Below are positions 9,257 to 19,401 of a stretch of 64,000 bases of DNA, piece after piece. Source of the DNA: Morganella psychrotolerans (GTDB lineage Bacteria > Pseudomonadota > Gammaproteobacteria > Enterobacterales > Enterobacteriaceae); NCBI RefSeq assembly GCF_001676055.1, contig NZ_LZEX01000044.1, positions 124,001 through 188,000 on the forward strand, written 5' to 3'. Numbering within the stretch: the stretch's first letter is position 1; each line of letters starts with the position of its first letter. Made by a program: the position numbers and the translations under genes. The notes under the pieces are model-generated. The model did no database searches. It saw only the letters and a list, made by a program, of their open reading frames with translations, and had not been told where the DNA came from.

Positions 9257-12163
9257 TTATTGATGTGAAACCACGATCAGGCGGATAGCATCGAGACGCC
9301 AGTTAGCTTCATCCAGGTGTGACAGGATCTGCTGACGCTCTTCTTCAATTGCATCAACTTCATCATCACGAATATTCGGGTTTACGGATTTCAGTGCCAG
9401 CAGGCGGTTATGCTCCAGTGTCAGATGCTGATCAGCCAGTACTTTTGCGGCATCAATACACTCACGCGCCTGAACGGCAATCACGTCTTCTGACTGACGC
9501 AGAACCTGATGAACATCACTTTGCACAGCATTGACAAATTTGCTGCCGGTATGGCGGTTCACTGCATTCAACTGACGGTTAAAGCTTTCAAACTCCACCT
9601 GAGCGGCGAGATTGTTACCTTTAGCATCCATCAGCAGGCGAACCGGTGTCGGCGGCAGGAAACGGGTAAGCTGAAGATTTTTCGGTGCCTGAGCTTCCAC
9701 CACATAGATAAGTTCAGTCAGCAGCGTACCGACCGGCAGTGCTTTATTTTTCAGCACTGAAACCGCACAACTGCCGGTATCACCGGACAGAATAAGATCC
9801 AGTCCGTTGCGGATAATCGGGTGTTCCCAACTGATAAACTGAGTATCTTCGCGGGAAAGCGCCTGCTCACGTTTGAAGGTTACCGTACAGCCATCTTCCG
9901 GCAGACCCGGGAAATCCGGTACCAGCATGTGATCGGACGGTGTCAGGGCAATCATGTTATCGCTGCGGTCATCCTGATTGATACCGACGATATCAAACAG
10001 ATTCAGCGCAAATGTTACCAGTTCAGTATCATCATCCTGCGCGGCTATTTGTGCGGCAATGTCATTTCCGGCTTCGCCACCGTTGGAGTGCATTTCCAGC
10101 AGGCGGTCACGGCCCTGTTCCAGTTGCTGTTTCAGAACATCATGGGTTTTGCGGCATTCGGTAATGAAATCATCAAACCCGGTAAGATCCGTCGGGTTCG
10201 CCATCATGGTTATCAGCGTATCGTAATAGCGATCATAAATAGAACGCCCGGTCGGACAGGTATATTCGAACGCATCCAGTCCCTCATGGAACCAGCGCAA
10301 CAGTACGGCTTGCGCGGTATTTTCCAGATACGGAATGCTTATCTGAATATCCCGTTTCTGCCCGATACGGTCGAGACGCCCGATACGTTGCTCCAGCAGA
10401 TCCGGGTTAAACGGCAGGTCAAACATCACTAACTGGTTGGCAAACTGGAAGTTGCGGCCTTCCGAGCCAATCTCAGAGCAGAGCAGCACCTGTGCGCCAT
10501 TCTCTTCGGAGGCAAACCAGGCCGCTGCCCGGTCACGCTCCAGCAATGACAGGTTTTCATGGAATACGGCGGCATGAATACCTTCGCGCTCACGTAAGAC
10601 CTGTTCGAGTTGCAGGGCAGTCGCCGCCTGGGCGCAAATCACCAGCACTTTTTCATTGCGGTTTGCCAGCAGGAAGCCGAGCAGCCATTCGACGCGCGGA
10701 TCAAAGTTCCACCAGGTGGCGTTTTCGCCTTCAAATTCCTGATAAATCTGCTCCGGATAGAGCATTTCGCGCGCTTTGACTTCAGTGGTTTTCTTGCTGC
10801 CCATGATACCGGCGACTTTGATGGCCGTCTGGTATTGTGCCGGTAACGGCATTTTAATGGCGCGCAGTTCACGACGCGGGAAGCCTTTCACACCGTTGCG
10901 GGTGTTGCGGAACAGTAAACGGCTGGTGCCGTGTCTGTCCATCAGCATCCGGGTCAGCTCCTGACGGGCGTTATCGCCATCTTCGCTGTCGGTATTCGCG
11001 GCTTTGAGCAGCGGTTCAATATCTTGTTCAGCGATAAGCTCATGAATCGCATTTTGCTGATCTTTGGTCAGTGGTGCGCGTTCAAGCAGCACGGCTACTG
11101 CATCGGCGACCGGCTGGTATTTTTGCTGTTCGGCAACAAAAGCCGGGAAGTCATGGAAACGGTTCGGGTCCAGCAGGCGCAGACGCGCAAAGTGGCTCTC
11201 CATACCGAGTTGTTCCGGGGTGGCGGTCAGCAGCAGTACTGAAGGTGTAATTTCTGCCAGTGTTTCAATGACCTGATACTCACGGCTTGGCGACTCTTCG
11301 TGCCAGACCAGGTGGTGTGCTTCATCCACAACCAGCATGTCCCAGCCCGCGTCACATAAATGCTCAAAGCGCGGTTTGCTTTTACGGACAAAATCCAGTG
11401 AGCAGAGCACCAGTTGTTCAGTATCAAACGGGTTATCGCTCTGGTTCAGAGCTTCGGTGTAACGGCTGTCATCAAACAGAGAGAAGCGCAGATTAAAGCG
11501 GCGCAGCATTTCGACCAGCCATTGGTACTGAAGGCTTTCCGGTACAACGACGAGGATACGTTCAGCGCGTCCTGCCATCAGTTGCTGATGGATAATCATC
11601 CCGGCTTCGATAGTTTTACCCAGACCGACTTCATCTGCCAGCAGGACCCGCGGCGCATGGCGCTTGCCCACTTCGTTGGCGATAAACAGCTGATGCGGGA
11701 TAAGACTGGCGCGGATCCCGCGCAGGCCACTGGTGGTGCGGCGATATTCTTCGCTCAGAAATTTACGCGCGCGGTAGCGCAGTGAAAAGCGATCCATCCG
11801 GTCAATCTGACCGGCAAACAGGCGATCCTGTGGTTTACTGAATGTCAGTTTACTGTCGAGAAAGACTTCACGCAGACAGACATTTTCTTCGCCGGTATCG
11901 GTACGCTGACCAATATAGGTTAACAGTCCGTCGTTCTCTTCAACGGCGGTCACACTGAGCTGCCAGCCTTCATGACTGGTGACAGTATCCCCTTCGTTGA
12001 ACATCACGCGGGTGATAGGTGCATCGGCAGAAGCATAAAGACGGTTTTCACCGGTAGCAGGGAAAAGAAGGGTAATCATCCGGGCGTCGACAGATACAAG
12101 AGTACCTAATCCCAGCTCGCTTTCAGTATCGCTGATCCAGCGTTGACCAAGAGTAAACGGCAT
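9257..12163 (-). CDS. rapA: RNA polymerase-associated ATPase RapA (HepA, SWI2/SNF2 family)
   Basis: Binds RNA polymerase and uses ATP to recycle enzyme stalled after transcription. 968 aa, exactly the E. coli length, from the ATG at 12163 (MPFTLGQRW); the longer frame to 12262 adds 33 residues without family match. After two N-terminal Tudor-like domains come Walker [10 protein letters not shown] (about 175-183), the DEAH box VVDEAHHL (about 278-285), [11 protein letters not shown], and the helicase C lobe with [10 protein letters not shown] and [13 protein letters not shown]. The next gene upstream on the same strand is polB, 213 bases away; I see no clear promoter in that gap. Confidence 0.97.
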   Translation of the reverse strand: MPFTLGQRWISDTESELGLGTLVSVDARMITLLFPATGENRLYASADAPITRVMFNEGDTVTSHEGWQLSVTAVEENDGLLTYIGQRTDTGEENVCLREVFLDSKLTFSKPQDRLFAGQIDRMDRFSLRYRARKFLSEEYRRTTSGLRGIRASLIPHQLFIANEVGKRHAPRVLLADEVGLGKTIEAGMIIHQQLMAGRAERILVVVPESLQYQWLVEMLRRFNLRFSLFDDSRYTEALNQSDNPFDTEQLVLCSLDFVRKSKPRFEHLCDAGWDMLVVDEAHHLVWHEESPSREYQVIETLAEITPSVLLLTATPEQLGMESHFARLRLLDPNRFHDFPAFVAEQQKYQPVADAVAVLLERAPLTKDQQNAIHELIAEQDIEPLLKAANTDSEDGDNARQELTRMLMDRHGTSRLLFRNTRNGVKGFPRRELRAIKMPLPAQYQTAIKVAGIMGSKKTTEVKAREMLYPEQIYQEFEGENATWWNFDPRVEWLLGFLLANRNEKVLVICAQAATALQLEQVLREREGIHAAVFHENLSLLERDRAAAWFASEENGAQVLLCSEIGSEGRNFQFANQLVMFDLPFNPDLLEQRIGRLDRIGQKRDIQISIPYLENTAQAVLLRWFHEGLDAFEYTCPTGRSIYDRYYDTLITMMANPTDLTGFDDFITECRKTHDVLKQQLEQGRDRLLEMHSNGGEAGNDIAAQIAAQDDDTELVTFALNLFDIVGINQDDRSDNMIALTPSDHMLVPDFPGLPEDGCTVTFKREQALSREDTQFISWEHPIIRNGLDLILSGDTGSCAVSVLKNKALPVGTLLTELIYVVEAQAPKNLQLTRFLPPTPVRLLMDAKGNNLAAQVEFESFNRQLNAVNRHTGSKFVNAVQSDVHQVLRQSEDVIAVQARECIDAAKVLADQHLTLEHNRLLALKSVNPNIRDDEVDAIEEERQQILSHLDEANWRLDAIRLIVVSHQ

Positions 12164-12376
12164 ATTTTTGGGCTCGATTCTATTATTCAGGGCTAGTTTG
12201 ATGAATGCTGTGACTATCATTACCGGCAGCGCTACGTAATTATCACGCCGGCGGAAAAACACCTGTCAGTCAGGAACTCAGCGTCTGCTGCAGTGCTCCG
12301 TTCCCGGTGTTAAAAGCAGTAAAGGGGCGCTATGTTAATCCATAAGATCCGCATCGTCACCTGTAAAATGGCAAAA

Positions 12377-14752
12377 TTAAAACGGCATCAATAATTGCCC
12401 GGTTAACAGTGTGGTGAAGTCATCCTGGATAAACGGCAAAATGGCATCTGCAATCGGCATCAGTTGTTTATTGATATAGTGCTCATAGTCCACAGGCGCT
12501 GTCAGTATTTCCAGCGGCTGCGGTCCTGTGCGGGTAATAATATAACTTATCCGCGCTCCCCGCTGGTACTGCTGCGGGCGTTTCATGCGGATATTATACT
12601 CATCTGCAATGCGCGCTGCTTTGACATGGGGCGGCACATTACGCTGATAATCTGCCAGCGGACGCCGCAGGCGTTTGCGGTAAACCAGCCGGTCATCATA
12701 ACGTCCGGCGAGGGTGTCGCGCACATAATCACGGATAAATTGCTGATACGGCATTTTATCGAAAATCAGCCGGTACAGTGTTTGCTGAAAATGCTGTGCC
12801 AGAGGTGTCCAGTCACTGCGCACGGTTTCCAGCCCGCGGAACACCAGTGTATCTCCCGCCAGCCCTGCGTAACGTTTTTTGCTGCCCAGTTCTGTGCCAC
12901 GAATGGTCGGCATCAGAAACCGGCGGTAATGTGTTTCGTATTCAATTTCCAGCGCAGATGTCAGGCCGTATTCATCATTCAGATGATTGCGCCACCAAAG
13001 ATTAATTTCCTCCACCAGCCGGCGACCAATTTGCTCAGCATCCGCATCACTGTGTGAACCTTTCAGCCAGACAAAGGTGGAATCGGTATCACCATAAATA
13101 ACCTGATAGCCGAGTGATTCAATAATGGTACGGGTTTTACGCATAATATCGTGCCCGCGCATGGTCACAGACGAGCTCAGACGCGGATCATAAAAACGGC
13201 ATCCGACGGCACCGAGCACGCCGCAGAAGGCATTCATAATAATTTTCAGTGCTTGTGACAGGGGCTTGTCGCCATGCTGTTTGGCAATATCCCGCTCACG
13301 CCAGATACGGCTGACAATATCAGGCAGGCAGTGATGTTCACGGGAGAAACAGGCACCTTTAAAACCCGGAACGGCGGGCTGCGGTGCGGCGAGTCCTTCC
13401 ACCATGCCGATGGGGTCAATCAGAAAGGTACAGATAATAGAGGGATACAGGCTTTTGAAATCCAGCACAACAACCGAGTCATACAAACCCGGAAGAGAGT
13501 CCATCACAAAGCCGCCCGGGATTGGCTCACCGGGTTTTTCGCCCGGATCCGGGGCCACATAGCCTTTGCGGTGCATTGACGGCAGATAAAGATGGGTAAA
13601 TGCTGCAACAGACCCGCCCATGCGATCCACTGCCAGTCCGGTGACAGCGGCGCGTGCCAGCAGGAATTCGGTCAGATGCGTGTGTTCAAAAATCCGCATC
13701 ACCAGGCGGCAATCCTGAAGATTGTAACGCGCCAGTGCCGGTTTATCCTCACGAAAGCGCCGGTTGATTTCATCCATGCGATCATACGGCGTGTCACTGT
13801 CTTTGCCTTCGCCGAGCAGCGTCTGTGAAACTGCTTCCAGACTGAAAGAGGGAAATTGCCAGGTTGCCGCTTTCAGGGCATCAATGCCATCAATAATAAG
13901 CCGCCCGCGCGCACCGGCAAAAAATTGTCCCGGCTTGAAACCGTGCTCCCGCCATGACAGCGGGGTGTTATTACGCCCGAAAAGCAGCGGGATTTGATAT
14001 TTTTCCGCATGCTGCTGTAAGACGCGCAGATCAAACTGGATCAGGCTCCAGCCGATAATCATGTCCGGATCGTGCTCCGCCAGCCACTGATTCAGGCGGT
14101 GGAGTAAATCCGGGCGGCGCGGGACATATTCCAGGGTAAAATCCGGGTTGGTCAGTGGTGTGCCGTTTTCCGGACCGAGCATAAACACGGTATCCGCCCC
14201 GCAGCCGGACAGCCCGATAGAATAGAGATCCCCGAATTCAGTTGTTTCAATATCCAGAGAGACAATTTTCAGTGTAGGGCGGTAATCCGGGTGTGGTTTC
14301 ATCAGAACATGACCGCCGGGTTGCGGCCGGACCCAGACGGATGCTGTAATAAAGCGCTCCATTAAATAGCGCTCACAGGGGCGGATATCGGCTTCATAGA
14401 GATGAAGATTCATTTCACCCAGCTGTTTTTCCAGTTGTTGTAACTTCCGGTACTGACGGCAATAGACGGCACTGACCGCATCACGCTGAAAATCGCGCAG
14501 GGGGCGTTCCGTCAGTATTGCACCCGGCGTGCTATCAATAAACGGACGGCTTTCTGCCAGCTCGCGGTGCGGAACAAACCCGACCGCCTGCTGTACCGGC
14601 ACAGAGACGTATCGCGGGCCATTATCTGTCGCCAGCCAGTAGCTGACTTCAATACCGCGTGGCGTGTCTGACCAGTGGCGGGTCAGTATAAAACCGGCCT
14701 CCGCCGGTGCCGCCACCTGACGGGAGGTAGTGTTCTCCAGCCCTGTCATCAC
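12377..14752 (-). CDS. polB: DNA polymerase II (family B)
   Basis: SOS-inducible proofreading polymerase used in replication restart and translesion synthesis. 791 aa (E. coli 783). The exonuclease DIET motif ([10 protein letters not shown]), palm motif A as DFKSLYPSI, and motif C as YGDTDS are intact. Motif B reads [12 protein letters not shown]: the tyrosine normally found before the last glycine (NAFYG in E. coli) is a cysteine here, at about residue 510, codon 13223-13225. The N terminus has about 17 residues more than E. coli; a GTG further in is an alternative start. A LexA-like box overlaps the promoter. Confidence 0.95.
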   Translation of the reverse strand: MMTGLENTTSRQVAAPAEAGFILTRHWSDTPRGIEVSYWLATDNGPRYVSVPVQQAVGFVPHRELAESRPFIDSTPGAILTERPLRDFQRDAVSAVYCRQYRKLQQLEKQLGEMNLHLYEADIRPCERYLMERFITASVWVRPQPGGHVLMKPHPDYRPTLKIVSLDIETTEFGDLYSIGLSGCGADTVFMLGPENGTPLTNPDFTLEYVPRRPDLLHRLNQWLAEHDPDMIIGWSLIQFDLRVLQQHAEKYQIPLLFGRNNTPLSWREHGFKPGQFFAGARGRLIIDGIDALKAATWQFPSFSLEAVSQTLLGEGKDSDTPYDRMDEINRRFREDKPALARYNLQDCRLVMRIFEHTHLTEFLLARAAVTGLAVDRMGGSVAAFTHLYLPSMHRKGYVAPDPGEKPGEPIPGGFVMDSLPGLYDSVVVLDFKSLYPSIICTFLIDPIGMVEGLAAPQPAVPGFKGACFSREHHCLPDIVSRIWRERDIAKQHGDKPLSQALKIIMNAFCGVLGAVGCRFYDPRLSSSVTMRGHDIMRKTRTIIESLGYQVIYGDTDSTFVWLKGSHSDADAEQIGRRLVEEINLWWRNHLNDEYGLTSALEIEYETHYRRFLMPTIRGTELGSKKRYAGLAGDTLVFRGLETVRSDWTPLAQHFQQTLYRLIFDKMPYQQFIRDYVRDTLAGRYDDRLVYRKRLRRPLADYQRNVPPHVKAARIADEYNIRMKRPQQYQRGARISYIITRTGPQPLEILTAPVDYEHYINKQLMPIADAILPFIQDDFTTLLTGQLLMPF

Positions 14753-14793
14753 TGTTTATCCGTTCTGCTGAATAAAAAATAACTATATCAGAG

Positions 14794-14813
14794 AGGTGTG
14801 ATTATATACAGTA
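14794..14813 (-). promoter_or_regulatory. Near-consensus LexA (SOS) box overlapping the polB -10
   Basis: On the minus strand the site reads TACTGTATATAATCACACCT, against the LexA consensus TACTGTATATATATACAGTA: the left half matches, the right CAG is CAC. A TATAAT -10 hexamer for polB lies inside it (14801-14806), so LexA binding would block initiation. The -35 region is weak. E. coli polB is LexA-controlled, which supports the call. Confidence 0.65.
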
Positions 14814-14830
14814 TTTATGTGCGAAACGGA

Positions 14831-15529
14831 TTACTTTCTGATACCGAGGATCCGGGCTGCCGGAACCTCTCCGCTGACCAGCGCTGCGGTGGAGCCGTCG
14901 TAGGCAATGTGTCCGACATCGACTACCATTGCGCGCGATGCGATGCGGGCGGCATCATCCGGATTGTGTGACACCATCAGCAGGGTAAGCTGACGGGTTT
15001 CACAAATAGTTTCCAGCAGCGCGAGCATTTCATTGCGCAGTGCCGGGTCCAGCGCGGAAAAAGGTTCATCCAGCAAGAGGATGGGCTGTGAGCGCACCAG
15101 GCACCGTGCGAGCGCCACGCGCTGGCGTTGCCCGCCGGACAATTGAGAGGGCAGCCGGCTGAGCAGCGGAGTGAGGGAAACCTGCTCTGCAATTTGAGCC
15201 AGTTCTGTTTTCTGTTTTGTGTTCAGTTTCATACCGGGGTGAAACCCCAGGGCGATATTCTGTGCGGCAGTCAGGTGTGCAAACAGATTATTTTCCTGAA
15301 ACAGCATGGAAACCGGACGCATTGCCGGCGGGGTGCGGGTGTGATCGCCGCCGTTGAGGCGGATAGTCCCGCTCCGGGCAAACTGAAAGCCGGCAACCAG
15401 CGACAACAATGTACTTTTACCCGCACCGCTGGGACCGAGGATCGCCACTCTTTCACCGGCCTCCACAGTAAAATCAAATTCCATCGTTTGTTGCTGATAC
15501 GGGTAATACACCCTGTTTAAGTGGATCAT
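14831..15529 (-). CDS. thiQ: Thiamine/TPP ABC transporter, ATP-binding subunit ThiQ
   Basis: Energises import of thiamine and its phosphates. 232 aa, the E. coli length, from the ATG at 15529, whose ATGA overlaps the thiP stop; an in-frame upstream ATG at 15577 lies inside thiP and is unlikely. Walker [10 protein letters not shown] at 32-40, the ABC signature LSGGQ at 130-134 and Walker B LLLDEP around 151-156 are all visible. It is the last gene of the thiBPQ operon. Confidence 0.97.
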   Translation of the reverse strand: MIHLNRVYYPYQQQTMEFDFTVEAGERVAILGPSGAGKSTLLSLVAGFQFARSGTIRLNGGDHTRTPPAMRPVSMLFQENNLFAHLTAAQNIALGFHPGMKLNTKQKTELAQIAEQVSLTPLLSRLPSQLSGGQRQRVALARCLVRSQPILLLDEPFSALDPALRNEMLALLETICETRQLTLLMVSHNPDDAARIASRAMVVDVGHIAYDGSTAALVSGEVPAARILGIRK

Positions 15530-17136
15530 GGACGTTTTCCCGGTAAGCGTTCCAGCAGACTGAACAGCCCGAAACACAGTAATAATAAAAGGAGCGCGGT
15601 TACAGCGGCATCCGCATTGCGGTAAGCGCCAATTTGCTGATAAAGATAGAAGGGCAATGTGCGGAAATCTTCATTACCAAACAGGGCGATGACCCCGAAA
15701 TCCCCGACAGACAGTACACTGGCGAAGGCGAGCGCCTGCGCCAGCGGGTTGCGCAGGGCGCGCAGCTCAATCAGCCGCAGGCGGTTAAATCCTTCAATAT
15801 TCAGTGAGGTACAGAGCGGATTATAGCGTTCGGCCAAATCCAGCATCGGGTTATCCAGTACTTTCAGAGCATACGGGATAGCCATCAGGGAATTCGTCAG
15901 AATCACTAATCCGTAGGGGATCGCCCCCAAATCAGTGGTGCCGGTGGTGTTATTGAGGATCAGGAAAAACCCGGTCGCCAGCACAATACCCGGCATGGCG
16001 AGGATCAGCAATCCGGAAAGCTCCATCGCCTGCCCGGCTCTGACTGCCCGGCGCAGGCGCAGCTCACGGCTGCTCCATAACAGCATCATGGTCAGCACTA
16101 CGCAGATAAGTCCGGAAGCCAGCGCAATTCCCAGAGAGGTAAAGAAAGCCCGCCAGAGTGCCGGTTGTTGCAATACCCGCAGGAGTCCGGAGTTCAGTCC
16201 GTCAGCAATAATCGCAAAAAACGGCGGCAACAGAAACAGCAGAGCACAGAGAATAATAGCGCCGTCGGCCAGCTTACGCGGCAGGGTATCCTGCGGATTG
16301 CGCCATTGCAGTGATTGGGTAAAGCCAACCGAAAAATGCCCTGAGAGCCGCTGACTTACCAGCACCAGCCCGATACAGAAGGTAAGCTGAATAAGTGCGA
16401 GCAATGCAGCACGACCAATATCAAAGTCATAATTCAGCGCCTGATAAATAGCCAGCTCAATAGTGGTTGCCGCCGGGCCGCCGCCGAGTGCCAGCACAGT
16501 AGCAAAGCTGGCAAAGCAGAGCATAAAAATCAGTGCGGCAGTGGGCAGCAGTTGCCGGCGCAGATATGGCCACTCCACAATGCGAAAATGCTGCCACTCA
16601 TTCATATTCAGTTGCGCGGCAAGCTGGCGCTGCTCGGTGGCAATACTGTCGAGCTGCTGATACAGCATGCGGGTTGCGAGCGGCATATTAAAAAAGAGAT
16701 GCGCCAGCAAAATGCCCTGTAAGCCATAAGGCGTGAAAGAATAGTGCAGACCCAGAAAATCTGAAATATGTGCCAGCCAGCCGTTACGCCCGTAAACAGA
16801 CAGAATACCGAACACCGCGACCAGTACCGGCAACACGAGCGTCATAGCGCATAAGCGCAGAAATTGAATCCGTCCCGGAAAGCGCCGCCGCCACAGTGCG
16901 CGGGCGAGAAAAATCGCCGGGATCACGGAGAACACGGCGGATAAAAAGGCCTGCCAGAGGGTGAAACGGACAACATGCCACAGGTAGCTGTCATCGCGGA
17001 TCTGCTGCCAGTCTGTCTCAGGGGCGTTAAACCACAGCGCACCAAAGGCGCTGACGGCGACCAGGATCAGAAGGCCTGTCGCCAGCGCGCCCGGGATCAG
17101 ATAGGACGCAATTAACGGCTGACTGCGCTTTGCCAT
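15526..17136 (-). CDS. thiP: Thiamine/TPP ABC transporter, permease ThiP
   Basis: Inner-membrane channel of the thiamine transporter. 536 aa, matching E. coli, using the ATG at 17136 ([11 protein letters not shown]); the ATG four codons upstream is less like the family. It is a duplicated BPD-type permease with about twelve hydrophobic segments; the EAA-like cytoplasmic loops occur once in each half (e.g. [15 protein letters not shown] and [15 protein letters not shown]). It overlaps thiB by 25 bases and thiQ by four, so translation of the three is coupled. Confidence 0.96.
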   Translation of the reverse strand: MAKRSQPLIASYLIPGALATGLLILVAVSAFGALWFNAPETDWQQIRDDSYLWHVVRFTLWQAFLSAVFSVIPAIFLARALWRRRFPGRIQFLRLCAMTLVLPVLVAVFGILSVYGRNGWLAHISDFLGLHYSFTPYGLQGILLAHLFFNMPLATRMLYQQLDSIATEQRQLAAQLNMNEWQHFRIVEWPYLRRQLLPTAALIFMLCFASFATVLALGGGPAATTIELAIYQALNYDFDIGRAALLALIQLTFCIGLVLVSQRLSGHFSVGFTQSLQWRNPQDTLPRKLADGAIILCALLFLLPPFFAIIADGLNSGLLRVLQQPALWRAFFTSLGIALASGLICVVLTMMLLWSSRELRLRRAVRAGQAMELSGLLILAMPGIVLATGFFLILNNTTGTTDLGAIPYGLVILTNSLMAIPYALKVLDNPMLDLAERYNPLCTSLNIEGFNRLRLIELRALRNPLAQALAFASVLSVGDFGVIALFGNEDFRTLPFYLYQQIGAYRNADAAVTALLLLLLCFGLFSLLERLPGKRP

Positions 17137-18122
17137 ATACGGATCCACTGATTGCGTTCTTTTGCCACTTCTTTTGCATCAAATTCCAGCGTTTTCACCG
17201 GTTTCGGCATTTTGTCATAAACCGGCGGCAGCGGGATATCAATCACCGGATACATCCAGTTGGTGGTCGGCAGTGTGTTCTGGAAATCCGGTGTCAGCAT
17301 AAACTGCATAAATTGTTCTGCCAGTTCAGGCTGTTTGGATGCAGCAAGCACGCCGGCCATTTCTACCTGGAGATAATGTCCCTCATCAAACAGTGCGGCG
17401 GCATAATTATCTTTTTTGTCCGCCAGCATGTGATAGCCCGGTGAAGAGGTATAGCTCAGAACGAGATCCGCCTCACCTTTGAGGAATAAGCCGTAAGATT
17501 CACTCCAGCCTTTGGTGACCGTCAGGGTTTTCTTCGCCATTTTTTCCCATTGCGCGGCCACATCTGTGCCGTAGAGTTTTTCCATCCACAGCAGCAGACC
17601 CAGACCCGGTGTACTGGTGCGTGGATCCTGATAAATAATCGTGAGTTTCTGGTCACTGTTCAGTAACTCTTTCATACTTTTCGGCGGGTTAGGCAGGGTT
17701 TCCTTGTTGTAGATAAAGGCAAACCAGCCGTAGTCATAAGGGATAAAGGTTTTGCTGTGCCATTCAACCGGCAGCACCAGTTTTGACAGGTCTGCATGAC
17801 TCTCTTTAAACAGCCCGGTGTCTTCTGCGGCCTGCATCAGGTTGTTATCCAGACCTAAAATAATATCAGCCTGTGATTTTTTTCCTTCCATGCGCAGACG
17901 GTTGAGTAATGTCACACCATCACTCAGTCCGACAAGTTTCAGTTCACAGCCGCACTGAGCCTCAAAGTTTTTCTTAATTTCCGGCCCCGGTCCCCATTCC
18001 GCCACAAAAGAGTCATAGGTATAGATAGTCAGAACCGGTTTGCTGTTATCAGCCGCAGCATGAAAAGAGAGAAGGGCGGCAATACTGCCGACAGCAAGAT
18101 TTTTTGTCAGTTTACGTAACAC
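17112..18122 (-). CDS. thiB: Thiamine/TPP-binding periplasmic protein ThiB
   Basis: Periplasmic receptor that delivers thiamine, TMP and TPP to ThiPQ. 336 aa from a GTG at 18122 with AGGAG seven bases upstream; the longer frame beginning at 18209 would run into the riboswitch and is rejected. A signal peptide of about 26 residues (ends HAAA) precedes the mature KPVLTIYTYDSF start. The ligand-binding signatures YQDPRTSTPGLGLLLWM and TKGWSESYGLFLKGEADLVLSYT are conserved. Expression is controlled by the TPP riboswitch in its leader. Confidence 0.96.
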   Translation of the reverse strand: MLRKLTKNLAVGSIAALLSFHAAADNSKPVLTIYTYDSFVAEWGPGPEIKKNFEAQCGCELKLVGLSDGVTLLNRLRMEGKKSQADIILGLDNNLMQAAEDTGLFKESHADLSKLVLPVEWHSKTFIPYDYGWFAFIYNKETLPNPPKSMKELLNSDQKLTIIYQDPRTSTPGLGLLLWMEKLYGTDVAAQWEKMAKKTLTVTKGWSESYGLFLKGEADLVLSYTSSPGYHMLADKKDNYAAALFDEGHYLQVEMAGVLAASKQPELAEQFMQFMLTPDFQNTLPTTNWMYPVIDIPLPPVYDKMPKPVKTLEFDAKEVAKERNQWIRIWQSAVSR

Positions 18123-18154
18123 TTTGCGCTCCTGTAAGAGAAGGATTGGCAAAG
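18122..18154 (-). promoter_or_regulatory. Start-sequestering hairpin, expression platform of the TPP riboswitch
   Basis: On the minus strand CTTTGC (18149-18154) can pair with GCAAAG (18122-18127), which runs up to the GTG start, and inside this TCCT (18142-18145) can pair with AGGA (18130-18133) of the ribosome site. The fold hides the thiB initiation region and suggests translational control by TPP. Confidence 0.55.
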
Positions 18155-18204
18155 GATCTGAGTGCAGCAAAGCGGCGACAGGCAGTCCTGTCAGCAAGTG
18201 GCGG

Positions 18205-18295
18205 CTCAAATCCCTACGCCGGTATTAACCGGATCAGGTTCCTCGGGTGTTATCTCAGCAGCGCGTATCCGAAGACCGCGCTGCACCCCGTTGAG
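18205..18295 (-). promoter_or_regulatory. TPP riboswitch (THI element) of thiBPQ
   Basis: The minus strand carries the conserved THI box: CGGGGTGC, then GCTGAGAT, then ACCCG and GAACCTGATCCGGTTAATAC followed by CCGGCGTAGGGA. Helix P1 is CTCAA (18291-18295) with TTGAG (18205-18209). It lies about 80 bases upstream of the thiB start, as for thiBPQ in E. coli. Binding of TPP is expected to lower expression of the transporter. Confidence 0.95.
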
Positions 18296-18334
18296 ATGAG
18301 AGTAGTGTAGTGTTTTCCCCGGGAAATACAATTA

Positions 18335-18655
18335 TGCGCTTCATCCTTTGTCCTGTAGCGGCGTTGGCCGCGTTCGCCCGCCCCGGTCACATACTGGTGT
18401 ATGCTCCCGGGGACGCGCTCACTTTGCCGCCTTGCTACAGAACAAATGATTTTGCGCAGCGCTTCATCCTTTGTCTTGTAGCGGTGTTGGTCGCGTTCGC
18501 CAGCCCCGGTCACATACTGGTGTATGCTCCCCGGTTTTTTTCGGTTGCCGCCTTGCCACAGAACACATGATTTTGCATAAAATGACATCCCGCCTCAGAA
18601 CGTATGATTTTGTGTAAAATTCTGGGTAGCGCCTGAACAAATGATTTAGTGCAGT
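18335..18655. repeat. Tandem array of the dispersed palindromic repeat (copies B, C and two end fragments)
   Basis: Copy B (18335-18458) and copy C (18458-18577) are direct repeats of about 120 bp, both with GCGCTTCATCCTTTGT at the left, the CACATACTGGTGTATGCTCC core and CAGAACAnATGATTTTGC at the right; left and right ends are imperfect inverted repeats. Two further copies of only the right end follow (18590-18617 and 18630-18655). A 112-codon minus-strand frame across the array simply encodes the repeat twice and is not a gene. The array fills the gap between the thiB riboswitch and rppH. Confidence 0.8.
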
Positions 18656-18860
18656 ATGTAATATTGTATTATTTCATTCGCTTAGATGCTTATTTTCGGG
18701 TGTGAAACCGGTTGGGAAATCCTGTCTGATTTATACCGCTGTGCAGGCACCGGGGGCAGGAGTGCGGCGGGCTGAAGGATTTTGAGTATAGAGGTTTACC
18801 CCATGGTGGGAGTGTGAAACAATTGGTTATCTTTCAGTTTTTTGTTTCCGAGGTAGTCGA
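18656..18860. other. Intergenic region upstream of rppH, nothing recognised
   Basis: About 200 bases after the repeat array, AT-rich at the start. It presumably holds the rppH-ptsP promoter, but I cannot pick out a convincing -35/-10 pair, and no small ORF with a good ribosome site is visible. Confidence 0.4.
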
Positions 18861-19392
18861 GTGATTGATGATGATGCTACCGCCCGAATGTCGGGATTGT
18901 AATTTGTAATAAGGAAGGCCAGGTTTTATGGGCCCGCCGCTACGGACAGCACTCATGGCAGTTTCCTCAGGGAGGCATTAATCCCGGCGAATCACCGGAA
19001 CAGGCCATGTACCGTGAGTTGTTTGAGGAAGTCGGTTTAACGCGTAAAGATGTGCGCATCCTCGCGGTGACGCGCAACTGGTTACGTTACAAATTACCCA
19101 AACGTTGGTGCGTTGGGATACCAAACCGGTTTGTATTGGTCAGAAGCAGCGCTGGTTTTTACTGCAACTGCTCTGTGAAGACAAAGAGGTCAATGTTACC
19201 TGTAGTAAATCGCCGGAATTTGATGGCTGGCGCTGGGTAACCTATTGGTATCCTGTTCGTCAGGTAGTCTCTTTCAAGCGCGATGTTTATCGCCGTGTGA
19301 TGAAAGAGTTTTCTGCCATTGTAATGCCTGCCAACAGCGAAGCGACGGCTGTGCGGGCACCATTTCCCTATCGTCGCAGACGTCAGAATTAG
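18861..19392 (+). pseudogene. rppH: RNA pyrophosphohydrolase RppH, interrupted by two single-base deletions
   Basis: RppH removes pyrophosphate from mRNA 5' ends and starts their decay. The GTG start at 18861 (GAGG upstream) gives VIDDD, then one G is missing near 18876 (GATGATGATGCTACC for GATGATGATGGCTACC), causing a stop at 18900. After restoring it, the protein runs through the Nudix box ([22 protein letters not shown]) until a T is missing near 19106 (AAACGTTGGTG for AAACGTTTGGTG). With both bases restored the product is 177 aa, like E. coli (176). Everything else is well conserved, so sequencing error is more likely than decay. It sits 9 bases before ptsP, as in E. coli. Confidence 0.9.
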
Positions 19393-19401
19393 GGAGAACA
19401 G

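Noticed and set aside
9821-10432. 203-codon plus-strand frame inside rapA
   Set aside because: Fully antisense to the conserved RapA helicase; composition and lack of motifs indicate a shadow frame.
12464-13057. 197-codon plus-strand frame inside polB
   Set aside because: Antisense shadow of the conserved polymerase palm and thumb; no start context.
18250-18588. 112-codon minus-strand frame across the repeat array
   Set aside because: It encodes the same peptide twice because it runs through two tandem intergenic repeats and into the riboswitch; no ribosome site and no homology.
18335-18655. CRISPR-like array
   Set aside because: Only two full units of about 120 bp with no short constant repeat and unique spacer pattern; it is a tandem of a palindromic intergenic repeat.
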